A stretch of 41,099 bases of DNA, taken from positions 1 to 41,099 of the forward strand of contig DXLM01000020.1 of the NCBI GenBank assembly GCA_019414725.1, written 5' to 3'. This DNA comes from Bacteroides sp. Its GTDB lineage: Bacteria > Bacteroidota > Bacteroidia > Bacteroidales > Bacteroidaceae. The translations under genes and the position numbers were made by a program. The stretch's first letter is position 1, and each line of letters opens with the position of its first letter. Positions 32,206 through 41,099 of this stretch are shown here, in pieces. The notes under the pieces were generated by a model. That model had not been told where the DNA came from, ran no database searches, and saw only the letters and a list, made by a program, of their open reading frames with translations.

Positions 32206-35091
32206 ATGAAAAACTGGGTTATGGGGCTGCTACTGTTATCCTGTGGGATATACGCTTTTGGACAAAGCAGAGGTAGCAAAGGTTTAGTTTCGGGTACAGT
32301 TGTCGATGGAGATGATAACTCCCCGGTGATGCAGGCTACGGTACAGATTCTTGCGTTGAAAGATAGTTCGATGGTAGCTGGTAATGTGACTGATTTGGAC
32401 GGACGCTTTTCTTTGTCAGCTCGTCCGGGTAAATATCTGTTGAAGGTTTCCTTTGTCGGATATTCGCCGTCTTTTCAGCCTATTACATTAACGAGTTCTA
32501 AACCACGTCTTAATCTGGGAACAATCTCCCTGCACTCGGATGCAATTATGCTTGAAGGAGCTGTCATTGTAGCTCAGGCACCAGAGGTTACTGCTGCTGA
32601 AGATACATTGGTATACAATAGCTCTGCATATCGTGTTCCGGAGGGTTCTGCACTGGAAGAACTGGTTAAGAAATTGCCGGGAGCTGAAATTGACGATGAC
32701 GGTAAGATTACGATCAACGGAAAGGAAATAAAGAAAATTATGATCGACGGCAAGGAGTTTTTTGCCGATGATCCTAATATCGCCATGAAGAACCTGCCGG
32801 TTAATATCATCGATAAGATACGTGCCTATGAAAAACAGTCGGATATGGCACGAATGACTGGTGTGGACGATGGAGAAGAGGAAACCGTGCTCGACCTGAG
32901 TGTGAAGCCCGGAATGAATCAGGGATGGATTGGTAATACCGATCTGGCTGCCGGTACGAAAGACCGTTATAGCGGAAAGGTGATGATCAATCATTTCCGC
33001 AACAAGAACCAGCTGACTGCCATCGGTTCGGTCAATAACGTAAATGACAATGCTTTTCCCGGTGGAGGTGGAGGATTCCGTAAGGGAGGTAACGGCCTGA
33101 CTGCTGTGAAAATGGCAGGTGTGAACTTTGCTACTGAAACAGAAAAGTTGAAGACTGAAGGAAGTGTCAACTTTAATTATAAGGATGCTGATATTGTCAG
33201 TAAACAGGCATCCGAAACTTTTGTATCATCGGAAAGCAGTTCTTTTAAAAACGCGTTAGACCATTCTCGCAATAAAACTACCAAGCTGGTGGCAGATGCC
33301 TTTATCGAGTGGAAACCGGATACCATGACTACTTTTGTATTCCGCCCTCGTATCAGCTATGGTAAGACCGACAATACCAACGGACAGAACTCTTATACAT
33401 TCAGTCAGGATCCTGGATATACAACTGATGAACTTTTCGGTACGGACGACTTGACTTCGCTGGTTTCTGAAGAAGATATTATCAATACGGTGCTGAAGAA
33501 TACACTGAAAAAAGGTGATGACCTGACTGTAGGAGGTTCGGTGCTCGTGAACCGGAGATTAGGCAAGCTTGGCCGGAATATTACATTCCGTGGAAAATAT
33601 AATTACACCAATAGCAGCAGTGAACAGTTTTCTACATCGGAAACAGAGTATTTCCAGAAAACTCCGGAAGAACGTATGGAAATATTGAACCGCTATATTA
33701 CAACTCCTACAAAGAGCTACGATTATAGTGCGCGTCTGACGTACAGTGAGCCGATTTTTACCGGGGGATTTTTGCAGTTCAGCTACAATTTCCAGTATAA
33801 ACACTCTACCACAGATAATTCTACATTCGATATGGGTGACAACTGGACGATTGGTGACGGAGTGAATGAAAGTAATCCGGGAGTGCTCAACAACGACTTG
33901 AGCAAGAGTGCAGCCTATAATTATTATAATCACCAGATGGATGTTACTTTCCGCTGGATACGTGAGAAGATGCGCTTGAATGCGGGAGTCAGCTTCCAGC
34001 CTCAGAAGTCGGATCTTTCTTATAAGAAAGGTGATCTGGATACAACGACTGTCAGAAATGTATTTAATTTTACTCCGACATTCGATTTCCGCTATAATTT
34101 CTCAAAAACCAGTCAGTTGCGCTTGCGTTATCGCGGACAGGCTTCTCAGCCGAACATGGTAGATTTGCTGCCTATCTCCGATAATACAGACCCGCTTAAT
34201 ATTCAGAACGGTAATCCGGGACTGAAGCCGACATTTACAAATGAATTGCGTGCCGAATATAATTTCTTTAATACGGAAAAACAACGGGGAATGTTTTCAT
34301 TTTTCCGTTACCAGAACATCATGAACAATATAAGCGACCGCAAAGTCTACGATCCGGAAACCGGTGGATATGTTACTACTCCTGAAAATATTAACGGAAA
34401 CTGGAACCTGACCGGAATGGTGGGAACTAACATTGCCTTGAGAAACAAGAAATATACCATCAATACGTTTACCAGAGCAAATTACCAGAATATGGTGAGC
34501 TATATAAGCGAGAAGGATCTTGTTTCTGATACAGACAAGAATATTACCAAACGCTTGTCGCTGGGTGAACGCTTAAGAGGTACGTACCGTAATGACTGGT
34601 GGGAGTTCTCTCTGAATGGCTCACTCGATTATACCCATTCGAGAAACAGTTATCAGGAAAGCAACAATCTGGATACTTACCAGTTTGCTTATGGAGCCAG
34701 CACCAATGTGCGTTTGCCGTGGAATATGTCCATTTCTACAGATTTGTCGCAGAACTCCCGCAGAGGATATGCCGAGTCGAGTATGAATACCGATGAACTG
34801 ATCTGGAACGCTCAGATTTCTCAGGACTTTTTAAAGGGAAATGCTGCTACCGTAAGTATTCAGTTCTATGATATATTGAGAAACCAGAGCAATATCAGTC
34901 GTGTGATTACGGCTGCTATGCGTCAGGATACTGAGTATAATGCTATTTATAGCTATTGCATGGTACACTTCATCTATCGTCTGAACCTGTTCGGCGGTAA
35001 GGGAGCTGGTAAGGGAGGTCCCGGCTTTGCGCCTCCCGGACCTGGCGGACGTCATGGAGGATTTGGTGGTCCTCCCCATCGCCGGTTTTAA
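32206..35091 (+). CDS. TonB-receptor-like outer-membrane beta-barrel protein with Gly/Pro-rich tail
   Basis: A 961-residue protein. Signal peptide about 1-20, then a carboxypeptidase-regulatory-like domain (about 28-115: VSGTVVDGDDNSPVMQATVQ, DLDGRFSLSARPGKY), then a plug-like region (about 120-230: LEELVKKLPGAEIDDDGKI and VDDGEEETVLDLSVKP) and a long barrel of the OMP_b-brl_3 type. Plug regions of this kind occur in barrel proteins whose substrates are mostly unknown. After the last strand (about 935) comes an unusual tail of about 30 residues rich in Gly and Pro (KGAGKGGPGFAPPGPGGRHG). No SusD follows; a terminator and the hybrid sensor gene do, which makes a regulatory link possible but unproven. 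Confidence 0.8.
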   Translation: MKNWVMGLLLLSCGIYAFGQSRGSKGLVSGTVVDGDDNSPVMQATVQILALKDSSMVAGNVTDLDGRFSLSARPGKYLLKVSFVGYSPSFQPITLTSSKPRLNLGTISLHSDAIMLEGAVIVAQAPEVTAAEDTLVYNSSAYRVPEGSALEELVKKLPGAEIDDDGKITINGKEIKKIMIDGKEFFADDPNIAMKNLPVNIIDKIRAYEKQSDMARMTGVDDGEEETVLDLSVKPGMNQGWIGNTDLAAGTKDRYSGKVMINHFRNKNQLTAIGSVNNVNDNAFPGGGGGFRKGGNGLTAVKMAGVNFATETEKLKTEGSVNFNYKDADIVSKQASETFVSSESSSFKNALDHSRNKTTKLVADAFIEWKPDTMTTFVFRPRISYGKTDNTNGQNSYTFSQDPGYTTDELFGTDDLTSLVSEEDIINTVLKNTLKKGDDLTVGGSVLVNRRLGKLGRNITFRGKYNYTNSSSEQFSTSETEYFQKTPEERMEILNRYITTPTKSYDYSARLTYSEPIFTGGFLQFSYNFQYKHSTTDNSTFDMGDNWTIGDGVNESNPGVLNNDLSKSAAYNYYNHQMDVTFRWIREKMRLNAGVSFQPQKSDLSYKKGDLDTTTVRNVFNFTPTFDFRYNFSKTSQLRLRYRGQASQPNMVDLLPISDNTDPLNIQNGNPGLKPTFTNELRAEYNFFNTEKQRGMFSFFRYQNIMNNISDRKVYDPETGGYVTTPENINGNWNLTGMVGTNIALRNKKYTINTFTRANYQNMVSYISEKDLVSDTDKNITKRLSLGERLRGTYRNDWWEFSLNGSLDYTHSRNSYQESNNLDTYQFAYGASTNVRLPWNMSISTDLSQNSRRGYAESSMNTDELIWNAQISQDFLKGNAATVSIQFYDILRNQSNISRVITAAMRQDTEYNAIYSYCMVHFIYRLNLFGGKGAGKGGPGFAPPGPGGRHGGFGGPPHRRF

Positions 35092-35101
35092 ATAATATTC
35101 G

Positions 35102-35140
35102 AAAACGGAGATTCGCATAATGGCGGATACTCCGTTTTTT
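35102..35140 (+). terminator. intrinsic terminator after the barrel protein gene
   Basis: AAAACGGAG (35102-35110) pairs with CTCCGTTTT (35130-35138), the stem continuing inward through ATTCGC/GCGGAT, followed by further T residues. It separates the barrel gene from the hybrid sensor. Confidence 0.8.
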
Positions 35141-35219
35141 GTTCGTATCGGTTGGGTTGCTAGTGAATCTCTGTAAGGGAAATATTTTAAACAATTTTAG
35201 ACTCCCTCCGATTTTCATG

Positions 35220-35251
35220 TTTGCGGAATCATTTAATTTTTCCTATTTTTG
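35220..35251 (+). promoter_or_regulatory. promoter of the hybrid two-component gene
   Basis: TTTG (35220-35223), 20 bases, TATTTTTG (35244-35251), a good match to the Bacteroidota consensus. Transcription would begin near 35258, leaving a leader of about 15 bases. Confidence 0.7.
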
Positions 35252-35272
35252 TCCGAATAGCAGAAATTTAGT

Positions 35273-38200
35273 ATGAGAAAATTTTTTTATATCCTTTTGC
35301 TTTTGTTCGTCAGTGCTTTAGCTCAGGCACAAATGAACTGTACGTTTACTCATTATTCTCAGGAGAATGGTCTGTCTGAGAATTCGGTAATGGATATGGT
35401 ACAGGATCACGACGGTATGATATGGTTTGCAACGTGGGATGGAATCAATCGCTTCAATGGCTACGACTTTAAGGTTTATAAGGCCCGTAAGGAAAACGAT
35501 ATGCGATGGAGTTCCAATCGTGTAGACCATTTGCAGGTCGACAAGTATGGAGATGTATGGTGCATTACTTACGATGGGAAGGCATTCCGTTTCGATAAGC
35601 GGATGGAAGCATTTACTGAAGTTGCAGCAAATGGGGCTGAAAAAGACTTGGTTATAACTTCTATCTTGCCGTTGGATAATGGGACCGTATGGCTGCTTAC
35701 TGATAAAAACGGAGGTATCAGAGTCGTGCCTGACAGGAAAACCGGAACACTTGCTTCGAAAGTTTATTTGTCTACTGCTTCAAAAGAAAAAGGTACTGCT
35801 ATCAAGACTGTTTTTTTAGATAAGAAAAACAGAGAGTGGCTGCTTACAAAAGATGGATTGCTTTGCATCGAAGGTAATAATGGAAAGCAGACTCCTTTTT
35901 TTGTAAATACGCATCCTGAATCCGGACGGCCTAACCAGTCTTTTTTTTCGGCTGCATTCGTTAACGGACACGTATATTTTACCTCTAATAAAGGACGGGT
36001 ATGGAAATACTCGCTGAAGGATGAAACATTCGAATTGAAAGACCTGGGCTTGCAGGACGATGTGATAAGCATACGGGAATTGTCTGGAGGAAAGGTCATT
36101 ATGGCTACCCGCCGGTCGGGCTTCGTTGTGGGAGATACAGCGCTCGAATCACTGAAGTATTACGGTCTGAAAAATGAATTTGATTTTTCTCAGCATCCGA
36201 TACGGTCAATATATGTCGACAGTCATAATGAGGTCTGGTTCGAAGTAAACAAGATTGGTACGGTCTGTCATTTTAATCCGTCGACGGAGGTGTTCAAGGT
36301 GGAACAGGTTCCGGTTGAAAAAGAACCGGGTGATGCTCCAAAGTTTGCTGTCTGCGAAGATAAGCAAGGCAATCTGTGGGTACATCCGGTAGGAGGAGGA
36401 CTGTCTTGGTTCGACAGAGAAAGTAATGAGCTGAAGCCTTTCTATAATGAAGTGGGAACAGATGCATGGCGCTTCTCAAACAAACTTCATGCTATGATGC
36501 TCGACCATCAGGGTAATTTATGGCTGGGCACTCATTCCAAAGGACTGGATAAGGTTACATTCTTCAAAAACGAATTCCAGTTGATTAAGCCGCAGAACTG
36601 TAAGTACGATACCAATGCCAATCAGGTACGTTCGCTTTGTCAGGATTCCCGTAAGCAGTTGTGGATAGGTACACGTAATAGTAAAGTTTCTGTGTACTCT
36701 CTTGACTTCCAGTTGCAGGGTTATCTTACAGTCGACGGACGCATATCACTTACTGGTACTCCTTTCAGAGGATCTGCCTATAAGATAATAGAGGATTCGA
36801 AAAAAAATATCTGGATTGCTACGAAAGGAAACGGAATCGTTCAGCTGATACCGCAGGGAAGCGGATATAAGATGCTTCATTATACTTACGATGCCAACGA
36901 TATCTATAGCCTGAGCCATAACAATGTGTACGACTTGTGTGAAGACAGTTACGGTCGTATCTGGGTTGTTACTTTCGGTGGAGGTATCGATTACATCGAA
37001 AAGGAGAGCGATGGAAGTGTCCGTTTTATAAACTCGCGCAATAATCTGAAATCGTATCCAATGGAACGTTGCTATAAGGCACGTCGTATGTTGCTCGACA
37101 AAAAAGGTATGCTGTGGGTAGCTACTTCCAATGGACTGCTGGCTTTCAGTGAAAAGTTCGAACGTCCCGATACGATTGATTTTCATTTGTTCGTGTGCAT
37201 GCCTAATAAGCGTGAAGTGTTGAGCTGCAACGATATATACGATATCTTGCTTACACACGACGGACGTCTGTTCTTTGCTACTTTCGGTGGAGGACTGAAC
37301 GAGCTTAAGAGCCTTGATAAAAAAGGTAACGCCCTGTTTACTTCGTATTCGGCAAAAGACGGACTTCCTACCGACGTACTTTCTTCACTTGCCGAAGATA
37401 CGAAAGGAGATATATGGATTGGTTCGGAAAGTGGTCTGAGCAAGATGGATATTGTCAACCATCATTTTGACAATTATCTGAAGCAGGAGATAGGAGAGGA
37501 GCTTTCGTTTGAAGAAAGTACGGCAATACGTGCCGAAGACGGACGCTTGCTGTTCGGAACAAATAGAGGACTTTTGTGCTTTACTCCCGAACTGATACGG
37601 AAAAACTCTTATGTGCCTGGCATTGTATTGTCGGGCTTGAAGATAGCCAATAAAGATGTTGTTCCCAGACCGGAATCCGTATTGCCTGAGTCTTTGAACA
37701 GTTTGTCGCATTTGTATTTGTCGCATAAGGAAAACACCGTAACGCTTTCTTTTGCTGCTCTGGATATGAGTTTCCCGGAAAATGTAAAGTATGCCTATAT
37801 GCTCGACGGGTTCGATAAGGAGTGGAATTATGTGGGTAAACAGCGTACGGCTACTTATACAAACCTGCCGAAAGGTAATTATGTCTTTCGTGTGAAGTCG
37901 ACCAACGGAGCCGGTATCTGGGTGGAGAACGAACGTGCCTTGCGGATAACCGTCAAGCCTTCGTTTTGGGAGACTCCTTATGCCTATGTGATTTACACAT
38001 TAGGCTTTATGCTGATTCTGCTGGTTGGAGCCTATACACTTTTCGTTATTTACCGGTTGAAACATGAGGTGTCTGTCGAACAGCAGGTAACGGACATGAA
38101 GCTCCGCTTCTTTACCAATATCTCTCATGAACTCCGTACACCGCTTACCTTGATAGAGGGACCGCTGGAATATATCTTGAAACGTTCGGATTTAAGTAAG

Positions 38201-39733
38201 GACGTACGCGAACAGTTGCAGGTGGTAGAACGTAATACACATCGGATGCTGAGGCTTGTCAATCAGATTCTGGATTTCCGTAAGATACAGAATCACAAGA
38301 TGAAACTGTGCATCGAACAGATTGATATCGTCGCGTTTGTACATAAGATTATGGAGAATTTTGAATCCATAGCCGAGTCGAACAAGATTGATTTTATTTT
38401 CGAAACCGAACAGCCTAAGCTCAAGTTGTGGGTAGACGCTGACAAGGTAGAGAAAATAGTCTTCAATTTGCTGTCGAATGCATTCAAGTATACGCAGCCC
38501 GGAAAAACCATTACCGTATTTATTCATGAAAATGAAGATACGGTTACCGTAGGAGTGCAGGATCAGGGTATAGGTATTTCTGAAAATAAGAAGGCTTCAC
38601 TGTTTGTACGTTTTGAAACCCTGCTCGATAAGAACCTGTTCAATCCGAACAGTTCTGGCATCGGACTTTCGCTTGTGAAAGAACTGGTGGAAATGCACCA
38701 TGCCAGCATACATGTAGACAGTAAGGAAGGAGAAGGCAGTTGCTTTAGCGTAGACTTCCTGAAGGGAAAAGACCATTACGGTGAGAATGCCGAATTTGTC
38801 TTGTCGGATAACGTGGAAATAATCGGTGAAGCATCCAAGCATTCCTTGCCTGTGGATGTCGAAACTCCTGTCGTTGCTGTACCGGAGGATAAGCCGGAAG
38901 CTGTTCCTGCTGCTGATGAGGCTGACAAGGCATCGGTTTCTGAAACAAAGACAATGCTGCTCATAGAAGACAATCTGGAGTTGCGCTTCTTCTTGCGGAG
39001 CATTTTCAGCCAGCGTTTCCGTATTATAGAAGCTGCCAACGGAGTGGAAGGACTGGAGAAAGCCATTAAGTATGTGCCCGATATCATAATCAGCGATATT
39101 ATGATGCCCGAGAAGGACGGAATAACTCTGGTGAAGGAACTGAGGGAGGAACTGACTACCAGCCACATTCCAATCGTATTGCTTACTGCAAAGACCGATA
39201 TGGACACCAAGTTGCAGAGTCTGGAACTGGGGGCCGACAGTTATATCACCAAACCGTTCAGTGCTACTTACCTCGAAGCACGTGTTGATAATCTGCTGGC
39301 ACGCCGTCAGAAGTTGCGTCAGTTCTATTGCGACCACCTGATGGATATCAATCCTCCGAAAGTGGAAAATGAGGAAGAAGAGGTAGATGTCATGTCGCAG
39401 CAGGACCGTCGTTTCCTGGAGCAGCTGACAAACTTTATGGAACGGAATATCGACAATGGAGAACTTGTTGTAGACGATCTGGTGCATGAAATGGCTGTGA
39501 GCCGTTCAGTCTTCTTCAAGAAGCTGAAATCATTGACCGGACTTGCTCCGATAGAATTTATCAAGGAAATGCGTGTGAAACGTGCTGCCCAGCTTATCGA
39601 GACTGGAGAGTTTAATATGACACAGATTTCGTATATGGTGGGAATCAACGATCCGCGTTACTTCAGCAAGTGTTTCAAGCAACGCTTTGGCATGACTCCT
39701 ACCGAATACCGTGAAAAGCAGAAAAACAAATAA
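35273..39733 (+). CDS. hybrid two-component system sensor-regulator (HTCS)
   Basis: A 1486-residue inner-membrane protein combining sensor, kinase and DNA-binding regulator. Signal peptide about 1-19; periplasmic propeller repeats (Reg_prop type, e.g. QDHDGMIWFATWDGINRFNG) about 22-780; Y_Y_Y domain about 820-898; membrane helix about 903-929; HisKA with His952 (NISHELRTP); HATPase about 1050-1163 with FNLLSNAFKYT, DQGIGIS and GIGLSLV; receiver about 1228-1343 with Asp1275 (ISDIMMPEKDG); AraC-type helix-turn-helix about 1390-1485. All catalytic residues are present. Such proteins usually sense an oligosaccharide and control an adjacent polysaccharide-utilisation locus, but no SusC/SusD pair or hydrolase cluster lies beside this one. 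The ligand is unknown. Confidence 0.93.
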   Translation: MRKFFYILLLLFVSALAQAQMNCTFTHYSQENGLSENSVMDMVQDHDGMIWFATWDGINRFNGYDFKVYKARKENDMRWSSNRVDHLQVDKYGDVWCITYDGKAFRFDKRMEAFTEVAANGAEKDLVITSILPLDNGTVWLLTDKNGGIRVVPDRKTGTLASKVYLSTASKEKGTAIKTVFLDKKNREWLLTKDGLLCIEGNNGKQTPFFVNTHPESGRPNQSFFSAAFVNGHVYFTSNKGRVWKYSLKDETFELKDLGLQDDVISIRELSGGKVIMATRRSGFVVGDTALESLKYYGLKNEFDFSQHPIRSIYVDSHNEVWFEVNKIGTVCHFNPSTEVFKVEQVPVEKEPGDAPKFAVCEDKQGNLWVHPVGGGLSWFDRESNELKPFYNEVGTDAWRFSNKLHAMMLDHQGNLWLGTHSKGLDKVTFFKNEFQLIKPQNCKYDTNANQVRSLCQDSRKQLWIGTRNSKVSVYSLDFQLQGYLTVDGRISLTGTPFRGSAYKIIEDSKKNIWIATKGNGIVQLIPQGSGYKMLHYTYDANDIYSLSHNNVYDLCEDSYGRIWVVTFGGGIDYIEKESDGSVRFINSRNNLKSYPMERCYKARRMLLDKKGMLWVATSNGLLAFSEKFERPDTIDFHLFVCMPNKREVLSCNDIYDILLTHDGRLFFATFGGGLNELKSLDKKGNALFTSYSAKDGLPTDVLSSLAEDTKGDIWIGSESGLSKMDIVNHHFDNYLKQEIGEELSFEESTAIRAEDGRLLFGTNRGLLCFTPELIRKNSYVPGIVLSGLKIANKDVVPRPESVLPESLNSLSHLYLSHKENTVTLSFAALDMSFPENVKYAYMLDGFDKEWNYVGKQRTATYTNLPKGNYVFRVKSTNGAGIWVENERALRITVKPSFWETPYAYVIYTLGFMLILLVGAYTLFVIYRLKHEVSVEQQVTDMKLRFFTNISHELRTPLTLIEGPLEYILKRSDLSKDVREQLQVVERNTHRMLRLVNQILDFRKIQNHKMKLCIEQIDIVAFVHKIMENFESIAESNKIDFIFETEQPKLKLWVDADKVEKIVFNLLSNAFKYTQPGKTITVFIHENEDTVTVGVQDQGIGISENKKASLFVRFETLLDKNLFNPNSSGIGLSLVKELVEMHHASIHVDSKEGEGSCFSVDFLKGKDHYGENAEFVLSDNVEIIGEASKHSLPVDVETPVVAVPEDKPEAVPAADEADKASVSETKTMLLIEDNLELRFFLRSIFSQRFRIIEAANGVEGLEKAIKYVPDIIISDIMMPEKDGITLVKELREELTTSHIPIVLLTAKTDMDTKLQSLELGADSYITKPFSATYLEARVDNLLARRQKLRQFYCDHLMDINPPKVENEEEEVDVMSQQDRRFLEQLTNFMERNIDNGELVVDDLVHEMAVSRSVFFKKLKSLTGLAPIEFIKEMRVKRAAQLIETGEFNMTQISYMVGINDPRYFSKCFKQRFGMTPTEYREKQKNK

Positions 39734-39760
39734 TTGAGATTTTTTTATCGGGGAACCTTT

Positions 39761-39812
39761 CCGGAAATTTGTACAAAAGCAAAAGGATATTGTACAAATT
39801 TCCGGATTTTTT
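39761..39812 (+). terminator. intrinsic terminator of the HTCS gene
   Basis: CCGGAAATTTGTACAA (39761-39776) and TTGTACAAATTTCCGG (39790-39805) form a perfect 16-bp stem, followed by ATTTTTT. Confidence 0.9.
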
Positions 39813-39936
39813 GTTGATAAGTTTTGGCTATTTAGCCTGTTTTTACTTATTGATTTTAGCATATTTTCATTAGAGAAAGATTAGTTTAATTAGGAAAAAA
39901 ACTTTTTTTTTGTGTGTTTTTTATATAGAGAATAAT

Positions 39937-39944
39937 TATATTTG
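39937..39944 (+). promoter_or_regulatory. -7 element for the AraC-type regulator gene
   Basis: TATATTTG matches TAnnTTTG, 88 bases before the start codon, implying a leader of about 80 bases. The region 39813-40032 is otherwise very AT-rich and holds no gene I can support. Confidence 0.4.
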
Positions 39945-40032
39945 TTGTGCTTTTATAAATGGATATGTAAAGTTCTTAACAAGTCAAAGAAGCTTTTTGA
40001 GGAGTAAGTATTAACCTAATTAGTGAAAAGGC

Positions 40033-40893
40033 ATGACACTCTTGTATAAAAATGAACATATTTCGTGTACTAATTATGCGGAAGAATTCAATAAAGTTTT
40101 TACGTTGATGGAGATTCCCGAAGGGCATACTGTGGAACGTCGGTTTCTTAATACAACTTTTTTGGTTATTTTGTTACAAGGAGATATTGAGATAAGATAT
40201 GAAATAGATAAATATTTTACTCCTCAATTGGGGTATATGTTTTTACTTCCAAGAAATAAACAAATAACGACCTTTGCTCGGAAAGCTACTATCTTATTAT
40301 TATGTTCGTTTGCAAACGATTTGAAGTTGTGCTCGCGTTTTTCCATTCAACAGTTGTCGCGTTTTATATCTGAAAGCACTTATCAAAGTCCATATTGCTT
40401 GAAATTGGATATGCGCCTGCAAAGTTTCTTTTCTTTACTAGTAGATTGTTTAAAAGAGGGATTGGGGTGCATACACTATCATCAGATAAAGCGTGATGAA
40501 CTTTTCTTGTATTTGCGTGCCGGATATACAAAAGAAGAACTGGCTTTGTTTTTCTATCCCGTTTTGGGCCAAAATTTAGAATTTAAGGATTTTGTATTAA
40601 TGAATAGCCGCAAGATATTTGATGTCAAGGATTTTGCTTTACAGGCAAATATGAGTCAGAGTACGTTTAATCGGCGCTTTAAGGAAACTTTCAATGAAAC
40701 AGCTAAAAACTGGCTCTTATTACGTAAACAGGAGTTTGTGAAGCGCGATGTTGCTTTGAGCAATTTGTCATTTAGTGAGATTGCCGAAAAATATAAGTTC
40801 TCTTCAACTTCGTATCTGGTTACATTCTGTAAAAAATATTTTGGAAAGACTCCTAATAAAATACGAAAAGAAGCAATTGGAAAAACTGTATAG
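40033..40893 (+). CDS. AraC-family transcriptional regulator
   Basis: A 286-residue one-component regulator. The N-terminal half (about 1-165) reads as a cupin-like or other effector-sensing domain (FLVILLQGDIEIRYEIDKYF, YMFLLPRNKQ). The C-terminal half (about 190-282) has two helix-turn-helix units: KDFALQANMSQSTFNRRFKE, then FSEIAEKYKFSSTSYLVTFC with the family signature KKYFGKTPNKIRKE. It has no signal peptide, so it acts in the cytoplasm. The gene is AT-rich compared with the HTCS gene upstream, and it stands immediately before a promoter and a gene cut by the window edge, a likely target. The ligand is unknown. Confidence 0.83.
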   Translation: MTLLYKNEHISCTNYAEEFNKVFTLMEIPEGHTVERRFLNTTFLVILLQGDIEIRYEIDKYFTPQLGYMFLLPRNKQITTFARKATILLLCSFANDLKLCSRFSIQQLSRFISESTYQSPYCLKLDMRLQSFFSLLVDCLKEGLGCIHYHQIKRDELFLYLRAGYTKEELALFFYPVLGQNLEFKDFVLMNSRKIFDVKDFALQANMSQSTFNRRFKETFNETAKNWLLLRKQEFVKRDVALSNLSFSEIAEKYKFSSTSYLVTFCKKYFGKTPNKIRKEAIGKTV

Positions 40894-40951
40894 GTTGACT
40901 AGAATTATAGGGTGATTGTAAATTGTAATTATTTGACGTGAATTTGTAATT

Positions 40952-40979
40952 TTTGTATTTCCGTTGCTGTTTACCTTTG
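40952..40979 (+). promoter_or_regulatory. promoter for the gene cut at the right edge
   Basis: TACCTTTG (40972-40979) matches TAnnTTTG; a TTTG at 40952-40955 lies 16 bases upstream, shorter than ideal. The implied leader to ATG 41078 is about 90 bases long. Confidence 0.5.
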
Positions 40980-41077
40980 CAAAAAAATAAAATGATAGGT
41001 AACCATTCTATTTTCCGCCTTGACACGCATGTTCCCTAAACCTGCCTTTGCGCCGTAACCCTTAAACAACAATGATT

Positions 41078-41099
41078 ATGGCAAAAGAAAAAGTAAACT
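41078..41099 (+). CDS. start of a gene cut by the window edge
   Basis: From the ATG at 41078 the only codons available are MAKEKVN; an ATG two codons earlier (41072) is in the same frame. A promoter and a leader of about 90 bases precede it, and an AraC-type regulator gene lies directly upstream in the same direction. Too little is present to identify it. Confidence 0.35.

Noticed and set aside
38597..39487. A 296-codon minus-strand open frame inside the HTCS gene
   Set aside because: It overlaps the kinase and receiver domains of an intact gene and has no recognisable features.
1..41099. CRISPR array or prophage
   Set aside because: No set of regularly spaced repeats was seen; the only regular repeats are the three 6-bp copies upstream of groES. 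No phage structural or integrase gene is present.

Overview
The window looks like a chromosomal segment of a gut Bacteroidaceae (Bacteroides/Phocaeicola type). The signs are carboxypeptidase-regulatory-like TonB receptors, a one-protein hybrid two-component system, Cys-anchored surface lipoproteins, glycoside hydrolases, and promoters of the Bacteroidota type (TTTG, about 19 bases, TAnnTTTG) with few Shine-Dalgarno sequences. I could not run searches, so all family names rest on reading the proteins.

Layout. 1-3150: an AT-rich type II restriction-modification operon on the minus strand (small HTH regulator, C5-cytosine methyltransferase, NgoBV-like PD-(D/E)XK nuclease), with a possible insertion-sequence end at the left edge. 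3365-7321: a TonB-dependent receptor and a beta-helix-like lipoprotein, a two-gene uptake unit without SusD. 7409-8653: rmuC. 8909-10929: a secreted glycosidase-like/SGNH-esterase fusion broken by three single-base frameshifts, each explainable in a homopolymer. 10931-13026: groES-groEL behind a sigma-54-like -24/-12 element and three TGTCAG repeats spaced exactly 21 bp. 13272-14662: guanine deaminase and a Nudix hydrolase. 14918-20124: a carbohydrate patch with a GH127-like beta-L-arabinofuranosidase and a GH2 enzyme in one operon, divergent from a GH43-like lipoprotein that appears to have lost two of its three catalytic acids. 20575-21332: a decayed gene remnant and a lipocalin-like lipoprotein. 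21421-28020: FKBP isomerase, glycyl-tRNA synthetase, MATE transporter and topoisomerase IV subunit A (parC), followed in the same operon by a DUF3316-like protein and an S41 peptidase lipoprotein (to 29902). 29912-30483: tRNA-Leu(TAG) and tRNA-Pro(GGG), converging, each with a near-ideal promoter and its own terminator. 30551-31612: aroB. 31716-35091: a small membrane protein and an outer-membrane beta-barrel protein with a Gly/Pro-rich tail. 35273-39733: a 1486-residue hybrid two-component sensor-regulator. 40033-40893: an AraC-type regulator. The right edge cuts the first codons of another gene.

How the parts fit. Housekeeping genes (groESL, glyQS, parC, aroB, tRNAs) form a stable backbone, between which lie accessory units: the restriction system, the TonB/lipoprotein pair, the arabinose-type hydrolase patch and the hybrid regulator with its neighbouring barrel protein. 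The items most worth following are the groESL control region, the GH43-like protein with altered active-site residues, the triple-frameshifted fusion gene, and the TonB/beta-helix pair. I found no CRISPR array, prophage or clearly new defence system.
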